This document shows positions 1 to 11,300 of a stretch of 64,000 bases of DNA, piece after piece. The position numbers and the translations under genes were made by a program. This stretch comes from Wallemia ichthyophaga EXF-994 (taxonomy: Eukaryota > Basidiomycota > Wallemiomycetes > Wallemiales > Wallemiaceae), in NCBI RefSeq assembly GCF_000400465.1, contig NW_008806278.1, positions 62,001-126,000 of the forward strand, given 5' to 3'. Position 1 is the first letter of the stretch. The number at the start of each line of letters is the position of its first letter. A model generated the notes under the pieces. That model was not told where the DNA came from. It saw nothing but the letters and a program-made list of their open reading frames with translations, and searched no databases.

Positions 1-2284
1 CTACTCTCTCCACTAGTTCCTTCCTCTCACCCAAGAGGACGTGTGTACGTCTATGTGCCTCAGTGATCATATTCCTAACTTGCAAGTCAATCATTTCGCC
101 CGTCTTCTCGCTAAACGGCTTCTGGAATCCTTCACTGCTGCCCTCGCGACCACCATAGCTAACAGGACCTATTTCAGAGTTCATACCATAATTAGCGCAC
201 ACTTCGAAAGCCATTTTGGTGATTCTCTGCAAGTCGTCCTGCGCACCAGTAGTAATTCTACCAAAGAAGATCTCTTCCGAAACACGTCCACCTAAAGTCA
301 TGCACATTCTGTCAATGAGTTGTTCCGTAGTGAACAAAAAGCGCTCTTTAGGGAGGTATTGAGCATAACCGAGTGCACCAACACCGCGTGGAATGATGGA
401 TACTTTTACTAACGGGTCGGCATGTTCGAGGAACCACCCACAGATAGCGTGTCCAGCTTCGTGGTATGCTACCGTCTTTTTCTCCTCCTTGTCTAAAACT
501 CGACTCTTGCGCTCAAGTCCAGCAATTACTCGCTCTATCGCTTGCTCAAAGTGCATCAGATTTATTGACTCAGCTCCCTTCCTGGCAGCGTATAGTGCAG
601 CTTCGTTGCACACGTTGGCTATATCCGCACCTGAGAATCCTGGAGTGAGAAGCGCGAGTCTGTGGGCAAGGTTACTGTAGGGGTTGTCTGACGTGATCAT
701 TTTCCTTGCATCCCTTTCACGACGCTCAGCTGGAGTGAGGTCATCTTCAACAGCCTCCGCCATCACAACAGGTCCTCCCGTTACATCGTTATTTGCTCCT
801 GAGAAGGCCATCGACGTCTGCTGGAATAGCGCTGGATTAGGCGTTGGGAAATCTGTGGTTGGTCTGCCGACGCTCGAGCTTGGTCCGGCGTCGCTGTCTT
901 CAGATGGAGGTCCGACCTTCTTAAGGGTGGTGTCTAGCTTGAGTGGACGGAGGTGGACGAGGAATATTTGAGAGCGGCCACCGACGTCTGGTCTGTCAAC
1001 GGTGATATTTCTGTCGAAACGACCTGGACGCATGAGGGCAGGATCAAGAACATCTGGTCTGTTTGTACCGGCCAGGACAACTACGTGCTGATCGGAGGCA
1101 AAACCGTCCATCTCAACTAGAAGCTGATTCAAGGTACTTTCACGCTCGTCATTTCCGCCACCCATACCACCAGATTTGCCTCTAGATTTACCAATGGCGT
1201 CGATTTCATCTAGGAAGATGATACACGGTATGTTCTTGCGTGCTGTTGCGAAGAGGTCACGTACACGAGAAGGACCAACACCGACAAACATCTCAACAAA
1301 CTCTGAACCTGAGACAGAGAGGAAAGGTACACCAGCTTCACCGGCAGTTGCCTTGGCGAGGAGGGTCTTACCTGTACCAGGTGGACCAGAAAGGATAGCA
1401 CCGCGTGGAATCTTAGCGCCTAATTTCTCAAACTTCTCTGGTTCTTTGAGGAACTTAACGAATTCCATGATTTCCTCTTTGGCTTCATCCATACCGGCGA
1501 CATCTTTGAATCGTGTACCAATTTCACTCTCCTGATTGAAAAGTTTAGCTCTACTTTTACCAATTCCAAAAATACCGCCGCCACCGCCACTGCCACCGCC
1601 GGCTCTTCTGCTCATCCAGTAAAGCAAACCAGCAAAAAGGAGAGTGGGAGCGAAGTGCAAGATCATGTTGAGTGGAGATGTCTCTTCGTGGTAAGCGACA
1701 GGAATCTTTTCGTTGTTTGGAACGCCAAGCTCCTTTTGAGCTTCATCGAGGTGACGTTCAAACGCATCAACGCTGCCAATGGAGAAATAGAGACCGGAGG
1801 AAGAGGAAGCGTCACCACGAAGGCTGACTCTAACTCTGTTACGGTTGACGACGGTGAGTCTGTCAACCAAACCTCTATCGAGGTAGCCAGTTCTGAAGTC
1901 CTGCCAAGTAACTTCTCTCTCGCCTGCTTCCGGAACGAGAAGCTTGTAGGTGAAGTAGGTACCAACGCCCATCATAAGGAGTTGCTGACCGTTGATACGT
2001 ATCTCGGTGTGGGGACCACCGCCACCGCCAGGAAAACCACCAGGGAAACCTGAGCCCTGGTCTTTGTCGTTGTTTTTGTCCTTTTTGCGTTTGTCGGATG
2101 ATTTCTTGGAGTCAGTTGAGTCTTCTTCGTCGTCTTGGTCGTTGCGTTTCTTCTCATCATGGCGCTTATCGTCTCTGCGGAGGATGGGGGACTGAGATAA
2201 ATATCTATTTGAGCTGTTTAAGCTTCTAGGGATGGCAGTGGGCCTGAGAGACCGCTGCCTGAGCAAATTGCTGAGTCTGTGCAT
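1..2284 (-). CDS. AFG3: Mitochondrial m-AAA protease subunit (Afg3/Yta12 family), 3' end off the window
   Basis: ATP-dependent zinc metalloprotease of the inner mitochondrial membrane that degrades misfolded membrane proteins and processes precursors. A single frame stays open from the ATG at 2284 to the left edge (761 codons), so the C-terminus is missing. The N-terminus, beginning [15 protein letters not shown], is Arg/Ser-rich and lacks acid, as expected of a mitochondrial presequence. An acidic/basic linker follows, then two membrane segments near residues 95-110 and 206-223 and a Gly-rich stretch. The AAA domain has Walker A GPPGTGKT near residue 300 and Walker B IIFLDEID. The zinc site HEAGH is at about residue 608 (bases 449-463). 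The family is certain; the choice between the Afg3/Yta10 and Yta12 paralogues is not. No intron was needed. It is divergent from the TMEM205-like gene, with 192 bp between start codons. Confidence 0.93.
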   Translation of the reverse strand, partial: MHRLSNLLRQRSLRPTAIPRSLNSSNRYLSQSPILRRDDKRHDEKKRNDQDDEEDSTDSKKSSDKRKKDKNNDKDQGSGFPGGFPGGGGGPHTEIRINGQQLLMMGVGTYFTYKLLVPEAGEREVTWQDFRTGYLDRGLVDRLTVVNRNRVRVSLRGDASSSSGLYFSIGSVDAFERHLDEAQKELGVPNNEKIPVAYHEETSPLNMILHFAPTLLFAGLLYWMSRRAGGGSGGGGGIFGIGKSRAKLFNQESEIGTRFKDVAGMDEAKEEIMEFVKFLKEPEKFEKLGAKIPRGAILSGPPGTGKTLLAKATAGEAGVPFLSVSGSEFVEMFVGVGPSRVRDLFATARKNIPCIIFLDEIDAIGKSRGKSGGMGGGNDERESTLNQLLVEMDGFASDQHVVVLAGTNRPDVLDPALMRPGRFDRNITVDRPDVGGRSQIFLVHLRPLKLDTTLKKVGPPSEDSDAGPSSSVGRPTTDFPTPNPALFQQTSMAFSGANNDVTGGPVVMAEAVEDDLTPAERRERDARKMITSDNPYSNLAHRLALLTPGFSGADIANVCNEAALYAARKGAESINLMHFEQAIERVIAGLERKSRVLDKEEKKTVAYHEAGHAICGWFLEHADPLVKVSIIPRGVGALGYAQYLPKERFLFTTEQLIDRMCMTLGGRVSEEIFFGRITTGAQDDLQRITKMAFEVCANYGMNSEIGPVSYGGREGSSEGFQKPFSEKTGEMIDLQVRNMITEAHRRTHVLLGERKELVERV

Positions 2285-2476
2285 ATTTCAGCGTCGTCGT
2301 ACGGAGGAGAGAGAGGGAGCAGCAAGTGAAAATCAAAGTGGAATAAAGAATTTAAATTTAAAAAATATTTCTGCGTCGTTGATATTCTTGATGGGGAATT
2401 GCATCCACGCTGTCCCATTTCGTCCGACTCATGCCTCTCTGACCGGAACCATCAGCACATAGCAGAACCAGCACAC

Positions 2477-3222
2477 ATGGAAAACACAATAGATGACTTA
2501 CACGTACACGTGCCATTATTCGATAAGATAGTAGAATCTACGCGATTGGCTAACATGGATGGTACGTGGCCCGGGATGACCACGCTACTTACCAAAAACG
2601 GTGGGGCTGTATATCTGATTCTGCTTGGTGCTCTACTTGGTGTACAGTTGTGGCAGAGCTACATAGGGGCCGTGGTGACATACAAGACATTGCCCAAAAA
2701 CACTTTCGGTAGACTGCAAGCCAAATTAGTACCTGCATACACTATCGTTGCAAGTACACTTGCTAGTGCTTTGCTTGGTAGGTGGATCGTACACCGCGCC
2801 CACGCGCTCGATTTCGGCAGTCTGTGCGAGGTCGTTAGGGGATTGGAGTACGCGGGTGTTTACTCAGCTATCCACACCATCCACACGGATGCTTTCAACA
2901 CTATCCTCCTCGCTGCTGTCGGTTTGGCTCACTTTGTCAACTTGGCGGTACTCGCTCCGGCTACAACTGAGTGGGTTGGCGCGTAAACATCTGAGCCAGT
3001 TATCTAATTAACTACCCTCTCAGCTTCATGTTCGCCCGTCATCGATTGGAAGCAGACGAAGCAAGCCAAGAAAAGAAAACAGATGTTTCGCCTGAAATGC
3101 ACAAGCTAAACATGAAATTTAACATATTACATTCTCTCAGTAGTTTCGTGGACCTGAGTGCATTGGCTGCTACACTCTTGCACGCTCTGTTTGTGGGATA
3201 CATCGGAACAAACAATCTGTGA
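2477..3222 (+). CDS. TMEM205-like (DUF4149) four-pass membrane protein
   Basis: Exons 2477-2970 and 3024-3222; the 53-bp intron has a GTGGGT donor and CAG acceptor. The product is 230 aa. Four hydrophobic segments lie near residues 35-52, 77-95, 135-155 and 205-222. The motif FMFARHRLEADE, just after the splice, matches the P-x-T-x-x-M-F-x-R-H-x-L-E signature of TMEM205/DUF4149 proteins. Fungal members are small integral membrane proteins with no firmly established reaction; human TMEM205 is linked to vesicle trafficking and cisplatin resistance. The frame is open upstream to 2399, but I start at 2477 because the extra residues are not family-like. The 3' end faces the SGT1 homologue across a small tandem repeat. 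Confidence 0.8.
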
Positions 3223-3294
3223 GAGGTAAGATGAAAGATCAGTGGAAATGTAGTTTATTTTGGAGTAAATGGAGTTGTAATTATAGTAATTAAA

Positions 3295-3342
3295 GCAATT
3301 GTAGCAATTGTAGCAATTGTAGCAATAACAATAACAATAACA
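3295..3342. repeat. Short tandem repeat in a convergent 3' intergenic gap
   Basis: About three and a half copies of a 9-bp unit (CAATTGTAG) run directly into three copies of a 6-bp unit (AACAAT). The array occupies the 139-bp gap between the stop codons of the TMEM205-like gene and the SGT1 homologue. It is probably a slippage-prone microsatellite in overlapping 3' UTRs. Confidence 0.85.
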
Positions 3343-3361
3343 TAGTGTACAAATAATTCTC

Positions 3362-6041
3362 TCACTCGTAATCTCTCGGCAGCCTCTCACCAAATGAGCC
3401 AGCAAGATTGCTTACGGGTCCACTGAGGCCACTCTGAGCTTTAAAAGATTCGAGGAAGTTCCTCATAGTCGAGTAGTCACCCTGTTGGAGTTGTTCGTCG
3501 TCAATATCTTGGTCGTCGAAATTGTCATCCAGTGTCTCGTTGTTAGGATCAACGCGTGATAAGATAGATTTGAGCTCGTGGTCCATTGCACGCAGCTGTT
3601 CATCTTCATCGAGTTCTTCAGACACACCGCTTTCTCTTGTGTTTTGACTTGTCTCAGCTTTAGGTTTCGCTCTTGCCAGTTCAGTATCCATTGCGTGCAT
3701 GACGGCTTCGAACGAGTCAAGTTTATCGTTTGGTTTGGCATTGTGAGTGGGAGTGTGAGTTTGTGGTGCATCCTGGTCGCGTACGTCTTCCATCCTGGGT
3801 TGTGGTTTTGGTGGTTGTGGATGGTGTGATGGTGACTCCTCCACATCATCATCATCATCATCCACATTTCTCTTCTCCATCCTTTCATCATCCGGCACAA
3901 AAGCACCATTTGCTCTCCTCTCAGTGAGGATCTTGTTCCACATTTTGTCATCAATCCCAAGCGCCTCTCTAGAAAAGGCGAGGAAATCAGTCTGTTCATT
4001 TTGCATATCAATATCGTCTTCAGCATGGAGATTGACAACCTGGGGAAGGTTCTCGACATCCTCCATCTCATCCTGCCCTAATTCCTTAACTCCACTCTTG
4101 AGTCTCTCCGCATCTCTAGCCTCCTCATTTCCACCGTCCTCCTCCTCCTCATCTGACCAACCGTCGTATTTCTCAGGTGCAAAATGTGGGCGACGCAGCC
4201 GGGCATCTTCCTCTACCTGTCTCTGTTCGATGGGGTCGGAGATGTATTGATGGAGTGTGTTGAGGAGGTGTGTTTGGTTTGCAGGGGAAATATCAACTGT
4301 GGCATCTTCTTCACGCTGTTTCTCCTGTTGCGATGGCTTCTGCGTCGATGCTCCCCATTCATCTTTATTCAGTGAAGGGACGAGGGTGTTTAGACGGTGT
4401 TGTTTGGTCTGGGTGTTTTCTGCAATTGAGTTTGTAGCTTTGTCTGCGTCTGCTTCTTTATCTTTATCCTTCTTTTTGTTTCCATCTTGGCTATCGCTAT
4501 CGCTCTCACCACTGCTTTCCCCCTCCTCATCGGAAAATAAGTCATCTTCACCGAATTTAGCTTGGTCCATACCACCCTCACGATCGACAAAAGCGTGAAG
4601 CTTATCGCTAAAGTGGGCTAGAGTGTCAGCGGAGGAGTGTAGGTGTGCGTCATGGTGACGCTCCGCGTGACTTCCCTGCATACGCTGAGCGAGGTAATCG
4701 TCGAAACTGTCAGCGTTGATGTTGAGCCAGCTATCGTCGTCTTCAGGGAGGATATTGGTGTTGGTGTGAGAGTGAGCGTGTCCACGGTCATCCTCCTCAC
4801 TCTCCCCAAGCAAACGCTCAACCTCGCCCGCAAAGGAGAAACGTTTGTCATACTCCCCCCCAGCCTGTCTGATAGAGTGCCACGTATGCACTGCCTGCGT
4901 GTATCTCTCCACGTACGCCGCACTACCCTCTATCTCGCCCTTGAAGAAACCTATTTGGAGGAGTGTGTTGAGGTATTTGGTGAGTTGCGGAGAAGGAGTA
5001 TCTTGAGGGTTTTGAGAGTTTTGAGAGTTTTGTGTATTTAGTGTACCTTGTGCACCCCGGACATCCCCTTTACTCTCATCATATAGAATCTCAAACCCAC
5101 AGGCCAATTTCATACCTTTATCACGCCAATCGCGTTCTTTACCCGAGTTGGGCCATCTATCGCTGTTAAATACTCTAGGGGGGTGGAAGGGCTGGCCTTG
5201 GAGTTGAGCGTAGGCGGTGCGAGTGAGGGTGAGGGAGACGGGGAGTGAGTCAGAGCCATTTGATCCATGTGCCTGCGTGGGTTTAAAACGCGACATCCTC
5301 TGAGCTGCGCGTGTACCAGCTGCGTCGCGCGAACAGAAAGCTTCTACGGCCATTTGAGTGAGGGTGGAAGCCAGTTGTCGGTGTGGAGTGTGTGTGCTGG
5401 TGAGTGCGCAAAGGTGTGCAAGTGGCGATGGAAGGAAAGCGTTGAAAGTGTGCTGATGGCTGCTTAACGCTTCAGGATAGATATGCGTGCGGGAGAAAGC
5501 GGCGTTTTCGACATGTAAAGGGGCGAGAGTGGGTGTGGAGGGGTTAGTGATAAGTTGGATAGCTGTGCTTGTGCTTAATGGAGTGTCTGGGTGTGATTCC
5601 AATCCAATCAAGTGTAGCCTCCCCTTGTACACCCATAGCCTGTTCACAGCCCTCTCTGGAGTGAGCCAGCTAGGTAGCTGTTCAGCAGCCTCAATGAGGA
5701 TGAACTGACCGTCGTCGTCGTGTGTTCTAGGTGAGAGTGAGCGGGTGTTTGAATAGCCTTGGCGATATAACCACCCACTCAATAACAAAATCATAAGTGA
5801 TGGAAAGTTGGATAAGAATCCAGAGAGTAACCCACTCATCCTCAATCGAATCGCCCACTCGGATGGAACCATTAAGGGCATTATCGGAGACGGTCAACTC
5901 GAATGGGTCCTTGTGCCACAGGTAGTTGTATTTGCAGAGTAATTGATCGACGGTGGATAGAATAACTGTGGCCACTGCGCTTAGACTAGATTCATCGAGT
6001 TGTTTATGTAATTTATAATGAATAGTTGAATTTGAGCTCAT
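3362..6041 (-). CDS. SGT1: SGT1/ecdysoneless (ECD) family regulatory protein
   Basis: Exons 5779-6041 and 3362-5726; 52-bp intron, phase 2, GTGGGT donor and TAG acceptor; 875 aa. The N-terminal 170 residues carry the ECD/SGT1 (PF07093) signature: YLWHKDPFEL, then GDSIEDEW, and after the splice DDDGQFILIEAAEQLPSWL. The C-terminal half is highly acidic with Asp/Glu runs and low-complexity N/Q/S stretches, typical of the transactivating tail. In fungi this family acts as a transcription-related regulator of growth; in animals ECD links Prp8/R2TP, splicing and the cell cycle. It is not the unrelated Hsp90 co-chaperone SGT1. Its ATG is only 27 bp from that of the divergent uL4m gene. Confidence 0.9.
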
Positions 6042-6068
6042 TTCAAGGTTTAAACAAGGACGATCAAG

Positions 6069-6845
6069 ATGAATTTGGTTAGAGGTGAGTGGATAGCAAA
6101 ATCAATAAAATTACAATTCAAATACCCTACAGACACGCTCCTGCATATCCCCCTCAAACATCTATTTCACCCAAAGACTGGCTTTGTTGAGAAGCAAGTA
6201 GTCCCCTTGCCTGGGAATATCTTCAATGTTCCGTTAAGGAGGGATATCCTGCACTCCTGCGTTAGATCCTTCTTGCTGTCCAACAGAGACGGGAGTATAG
6301 CCCACGTGAAAAATAGGCACGAAGTCGCTGGCTCACATAGAAAACAACGTCCTCAGAAAGGTACAGGTCATTCTAGAATGGGCACGAAGCAATCGCCGTT
6401 GTTGGTTGGCGGTGGCCAGGCTCATGGCCCACGTAACACCCGCAACTGGACGCGTAAATTGAATAAAAAAGTGTGGTCGATGGGCATGAAAGTAGCGCTA
6501 TCTGATAAGATTAGATCGGCGCAGCTGATGGCTATTAATCAATCTAATCTGGATATTCCATCTACAAACAAACTCTGCAAACAACTGAGCAACCTCAAAT
6601 TGTTGGATAGAACGCTATTCATCACCGACGACTCACTCATCCATCTGGCCTCTAGGAATATCCCTACCATCGACTCCCTTTCCCCTGAAGACGTCCATGT
6701 TTACGACATCCTCCGTTCTAAGAACCTCGTCGTCGACATCGACGCACTCAACCTTCTCCAATCTAAAATTTCTTTAAACGCCGGTGACAGTGTGGATGTT
6801 GAGCTCACTGACTCTCCCCGCCTTGTAGACAATGCCCATCTCTAA
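6069..6845 (+). CDS. YML6: Mitochondrial large ribosomal subunit protein uL4m
   Basis: uL4 homologue that lines the exit tunnel of the mitochondrial large subunit. As one open frame it gives 258 aa. The uL4 core is clear: VPLRRDILHSCVRSF, then a basic loop ending GTGHSRMGTKQSPLLVGGG and HGPRNTRNWTRKLNKKV, followed by the Rossmann-like C-terminal half. A possible 48-bp intron at 6085-6132 (perfect GTGAGT donor, CTACAG acceptor) is a multiple of three. Its removal would shorten the N-terminus by 16 residues without changing frame, so both forms are possible and I give the unspliced extent. The start at 6069 lies 28 bp from the opposing SGT1 start. Confidence 0.9.
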   Translation: MNLVRGEWIAKSIKLQFKYPTDTLLHIPLKHLFHPKTGFVEKQVVPLPGNIFNVPLRRDILHSCVRSFLLSNRDGSIAHVKNRHEVAGSHRKQRPQKGTGHSRMGTKQSPLLVGGGQAHGPRNTRNWTRKLNKKVWSMGMKVALSDKIRSAQLMAINQSNLDIPSTNKLCKQLSNLKLLDRTLFITDDSLIHLASRNIPTIDSLSPEDVHVYDILRSKNLVVDIDALNLLQSKISLNAGDSVDVELTDSPRLVDNAHL

Positions 6846-6869
6846 TCCATCTCTTTCTTCTTTACTTCC

Positions 6870-9354
6870 ATGTCCTCCATCTCCCGGCTCAAATACTCGG
6901 CCGAAATCGTCGACGCCCTGGCCACGCGCAAACCCATCGTTGCGCTCGAGTCCACTATCCTCACTCATGGCTTGCCCACTCCCCTCAACTACACTACGGC
7001 CACCCGACTAGAAGCCGTCATCCGCGAACAAGGCGCCGTACCTGCGCATATTGCTGTTATTGATGGTTGTCCACGTGTCGGTCTCTCTGATTCCCAACTG
7101 TCCCATCTCTCCCTCCACTCCGGCAACCCTCTGAAGATTTCTCGGCGCGACATTGCTCCCGCTGCCGCTCTCCACAGAACAGGCGGCACCACCGTCGCTG
7201 GCACTATCACTCTCGCCGCTCATGCCGGTATAAAGCATTTCGCTACGGGCGGTATCGGTGGTGTTCACCGCAACGCCCAGAGTACTTGGGATGTCAGTGC
7301 CGACCTCATCGAACTCAGCCGCTCACCCACTCACGTTATATGTGCCGGTGCGAAATCTATCCTCGACACTCCCCTCACTTTGGAATATCTCGAGACTCAC
7401 GGCGTCACTGTGGCCAGTGTAGGTGAAGCCGCCCAACCAAACTACAACTTCCCCGCTTTCTACTCCCCAAACAGTGGTCATCACGTGCAGTACTCCCTTT
7501 CACCCCTCCAGGCGGCGCAGGTGGGTATTGCGTCGCAGGGTTTGCAAAGCGGTGCTCTCTTCTGCGCTCCCATACCCCCGCAGTACGCTGAACAGGGCAG
7601 TCGTATACAGATTGCTGTCGAGAGAGCCGTACAAGAAAGCCAGCATGCGAATAACAACATACTCGGAAAGGATATCACTCCCTGGCTCCTCAATCGCATC
7701 GCTCAACTCACTGACAACAACTCCATACACAGCAATATCGCCCTCGTCGAAAACAACGCTCGAATCGGAGCACAAATTGCCGTTCATTATCATAGATTGT
7801 TGGAGGACAAGGAGAAAGACGACAGAGTGGGCGAGAAGATGTATCCAGTGGGTGGTTCTAGTGGTTTGGGTGCTTTGAGTGGTTTGAGTGATGCTCCATC
7901 AACACCTCAGACACAGGCAAATGTAAGGGCAAGGGCTATAGCTGAAACTGAAGCTGCAATGATAGCTAAATCGGGAGTTAAAGTGGGCGCCAAAGTTAAC
8001 GCAAATGCACAAAAAGATATACCACACACTCACACTCCCTCTCACACCTCCGCCCCTGCCGACATAGTGATCATCGGCGCTGCAGCTATAGACGTGACAG
8101 CGCAATACGATAGTAAAAGTGAGCCACACAGCACATCGCCCGGGAGAGTGACAGTGAGCGCTGGGGGTGTAGGGCGTAACATCGCCGAAGCGGCTGGACG
8201 GGTGCTGCGAGGGGCAGCTGGTGGGAAGTCAGCCATTCTCATTGCGCCGGTGGGAGGTAGCAACACCAACACCAGCACTGCTGACCTCCTCGCCAACTCC
8301 CTCCGCTCATCCGCTGCCGCCCTCCATATGCGCACCGATGGCTTCGTCGACCCACCTCACAACACCCTCACTCCCGTCGTCAACCTCCTCTTAGACAATG
8401 AGGGTGAGTTGCGCGAGGGTGTGGCTTCTTTTGATGCTCTTGATCAGATGCCTTTTAGCGAAGTGAGTGTTTGATTTGATTTGATTGTAGGCTTACTCAC
8501 ACTTACACTCCCACCAGGTCGAAAAAGTACTCGAAAAACACTCCCCACACATCATTGCACTCGATGGAAACGTCAGCGCGGGTGTCGTGCGCCATGTGCT
8601 CAGTTATGCACGTGCACGCGCCATCCCCACCCTCTACGAGCCCACTAGTGTAGCGAAAAGTGTGCGTGTGTTGGAAGCTTGGGAGATGTGGGAGGAAGCA
8701 GACTCACAATTACAATCACAACCACACTCCCAACCCCTCCTCACACATGTCACACCCAACACTCACGAACTGCGCGCAATGACGCAGAGCACCTCTTTCG
8801 CGCGTGTTAGAGAGAGTAGTGCGTACTGGGAGGCTCTCAATGCTCTCCGCCTCTACCAGCCTTTCCGAGACGCTTTGGAGAGGTGCCTCCCGCGCCCCTT
8901 TACTCAAGATGGTATCGCACAGATGGCCGTCATGCTCCTGCCCCTCACCAAACATGTTGTTGTCAAATGTGGCGCAAAGGGTGTGCTACTTGTGTCGCAT
9001 GTGCGCGAAGATGAGTTGGGCGAGGTAGGTATCGACGGTGCGCTCCTGTCAACCTCCAAGAAAGATGCTCGAGTGGTACATCGCGTGGATACTACTAGCA
9101 ATGCTGACTCCAACACTCACGCTGACGCTCAATACGTCCTCGTCCAACACCTCCCTCCCCACACACCCGATCGTCTCGTTAATACTACCGGCGCTGGCGA
9201 TTCTTTCGTTGGAGCTCTCCTCGCCGCTCTCGCTCATCACCAGCCCCTCACCAAAGCCATCCATCTCGCTCAGGATGCTGCTTCTCTCACACTCGGTTCG
9301 AAAGATAGCGTTAGTGCTAGATTGCACTACTTGGGCGATGATTTGCATTTGTAA
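6870..9354 (+). CDS. Bifunctional pseudouridine-5'-phosphate glycosidase / PfkB pseudouridine kinase
   Basis: Exons 6870-8462 and 8518-9354; 55-bp phase-0 intron; 809 aa. Residues 1 to about 305 are a PsuG (IndA-like) glycosidase: IVALESTILTHGLP, a Thr/Gly-rich segment and FATGGIGGVHR. A low-complexity linker follows, about residues 310-395. From DIVIIGAAAIDV to the end is a PfkB/ribokinase domain ending in NTTGAGDSFVGALLA, whose Asp is the catalytic base. The kinase would phosphorylate pseudouridine and the glycosidase would split the phosphate to uracil plus ribose 5-phosphate, so one polypeptide covers pseudouridine breakdown. The fusion is known in fungi and some animals; bacteria keep psuK and psuG separate. 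The start lies 24 bp after the uL4m stop, on the same strand. Confidence 0.9.
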
Positions 9355-9539
9355 TTTTAGTTTGGCCTTAGTTTTAGATGTGCTTTTAGAATATACTCCA
9401 CTCTCACTCCCTCTGTGTGCGTCAAGTTGTAAACCTTCTCAGCTTACACCAACACACAAAAAAGCACACTTCGAAAATAAACGAATAAAGTATTATCAAG
9501 AAAAAGAAAAGTCAGCATCACCGAAAGCAAAAATAAATG

Positions 9540-9611
9540 CTCCCTGTCTGGGAGTTGAACCCAGCTCTCCCGCGTGACAAGCGGGCGTACTAACCGATAT
9601 ACTAACAAGGA
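9540..9611 (-). tRNA. tRNA-Asp (GTC)
   Basis: The reverse strand folds as a cloverleaf. The acceptor stem TCCTTGT pairs with ACAGGGA, with one G-T pair. The anticodon stem CCCGC/GCGGG encloses the loop TTGTCAC with anticodon GTC. The T arm CTGGG-TTCAACT-CCCAG is perfect. The discriminator is G, there is no intron and CCA is not encoded, all as expected for a nuclear eukaryotic tRNA-Asp of 72 nt. A T-run downstream could terminate Pol III. Confidence 0.95.
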
Positions 9612-10225
9612 TTGTTGATACAGCTTTCACCCTTAAAAATATATACCGAGTAACATTTGCCTGACACTCAAAGAGTCCCCAATTGTTTTTGTGACCACTG
9701 GCTAGTTTTCGTTTTACTGCACCTCTTCACTCTTTAAAGCAAGCCATCACCTCAATGTTCGCTGCGAAGGCATTACTACCGCAGTGACACCGCTCTAAAT
9801 AGCAAAAAGTGAAAATTAGAGATCTAACGCACATATTCGCCTATATAATTACTAGGGAGTGTACATTTTGCATGCAAGTTAGTTTTCAATGGGCGTACAA
9901 GTGATATCGAGAAACTTGAGACACTCGAGATACTTAGTCAAGCGAACAGCACAATGAAATAAAAAATTACAGACAGCTACACACACAAACACCATATTCT
10001 GAACACCCCACCCCATCGAGCCATACCACCCTTATCGAAAAACACACCTCCATCACCAATCAAGCAGCGAAGAAGAGGTGCACCACAGCTACACAACAAA
10101 ACACTCGCAATACACTCCAGCAATCCCCAAGCACCGCACACAAATTTTAGGAAGTATCATCACTGTCACTGTCTTCGTCTTCACTCACTCACACCACCCA
10201 AGTAAACTATAGTAACGTTTCGAAA
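9612..10225. other. Intergenic region upstream of eIF2-alpha; nothing recognised
   Basis: There are 614 bp between the 5' end of the tRNA-Asp gene and the eIF2-alpha ATG. No ORF or RNA gene with family features was seen. The last 250 bp are rich in CA runs and precede the start without a clear TATA box. It probably holds the tRNA upstream region and the eIF2-alpha promoter. Confidence 0.5.
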
Positions 10226-11211
10226 ATGAGATTCTACGAGCAGAAGTTTCCGGAAGTGGATGAGCTGGTGAGTGAGGAAGGCTGCGTTGAACACACTAAC
10301 AGGCAGAGCAGGTGATGGTGCAAGTGCGTCAAATAGCAGAAATGGGTGCATATGTGCAACTGGTGAGTGTGGATGGAATAAGTGAATGAACCCAATTAAA
10401 CACCCTCACCCAGCTCGAATACGACGGTATCGAAGGAATGATACTCCTCTCCGAGCTTTCACGTCGTCGCATAAGGTCAATCCAGAAGCTGATCAGGGTC
10501 GGTCGCAATGAAGTAGTCGTTGTGTTGCGTGTAGACAAGGAGAAAGGCTACATTGATCTTTCCAAGCGTCGTGTGTCTCCGGAAGACGTACTCAAGTGCG
10601 AAGAACGCTTCAACAAATCCAAGGCAGTGTCGTCGATAATGGCACACGTTTCAGGTAAATTGGGCATCGACGCTGAAAAGATTTACTCAGATGTAGCTTG
10701 GCCTCTGCATAGAAAATACGGCCACTCTTACGATGCTTTTAAACTGTCCATCTCTGAACCAGACATGATATTCAATCAATTAGAAGTCAGCGAGGATATC
10801 CTGCGCGAACTCAAGGCAAACATCTCAAGAAGACTCACTCCCCAGCCTGTCAAAATTAGATCTGATTTGGAGGTTACTTGTTTCGGGTACGATGGTATTG
10901 ACGCTATCAAGGGCGCGCTCAAAGCTTGCGAATCCCTCCAAACTGAATCTATCCCTATTAAGATTAAACTCGTCGCTCCACCTCTCTACGTCGTCAGCAC
11001 TACCAGCACCGACAAGCAAGGCGGCCTTTCTCTCCTCGAGAAAGCCGTGCAGGTCGTTCAAGATGAGATGAAAAAGTATGGCGGCGAGGTTAACATCAAG
11101 ATGAAGCCAAAGGCCGTGTCTGAATCCGAAGACAACGAGCTCCAGGCCCTCATGGAGAGAGTCGAGAAGGAGAATGCTGAAGTGTCGGGCGATGAGTCTG
11201 AAAGTGATTAA
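10226..11211 (+). CDS. SUI2: Translation initiation factor eIF2 subunit alpha
   Basis: Exons 10226-10267, 10312-10362 and 10414-11211, with introns of 44 and 51 bp, both phase 0; 296 aa. eIF2 delivers initiator Met-tRNA to the 40S subunit. The first exon gives the conserved N-terminus MRFYEQKFPEVDEL. The S1/OB domain runs from there through MGAYVQLLEYDGIEGMILLS. The regulatory serine (Ser51 of the human protein) is present in SELSRRRIRS, at residue 47 here, so control by Gcn2-type kinases is expected. The helical and C-terminal alpha/beta domains follow, and the protein ends in an acidic tail. Without the two tiny first exons the N-terminus would be lost, so the splicing is well supported. 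Confidence 0.96.
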
Positions 11212-11300
11212 ACGGGGTGCATTGTTAATGCATAAATATTTTCATTTTATATAATCCAAAAAGAAGAGAAAACGTGAATCATTCTATACGTACTTGCGCA

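Noticed and set aside
1176-1535. Plus-strand ORF of 119 aa opposite the m-AAA protease
   Set aside because: It is the antisense shadow of the AAA domain. The minus frame holds Walker A, Walker B and the HEAGH site without a break.
2399-2476. Upstream ATG extension of the TMEM205-like protein
   Set aside because: The added residues are not family-like, and the ATG at 2477 gives the expected short N-terminus.
3463-5041. Several ORFs of 60-200 aa on both strands inside the SGT1 homologue
   Set aside because: Low-complexity acidic codons give long open frames in other phases. Only the minus frame matches the family.
7008-8335. Minus-strand and alternative plus-strand ORFs within the PsuG-kinase gene
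   Set aside because: They overlap well-supported catalytic motifs in the coding frame and show no family features.
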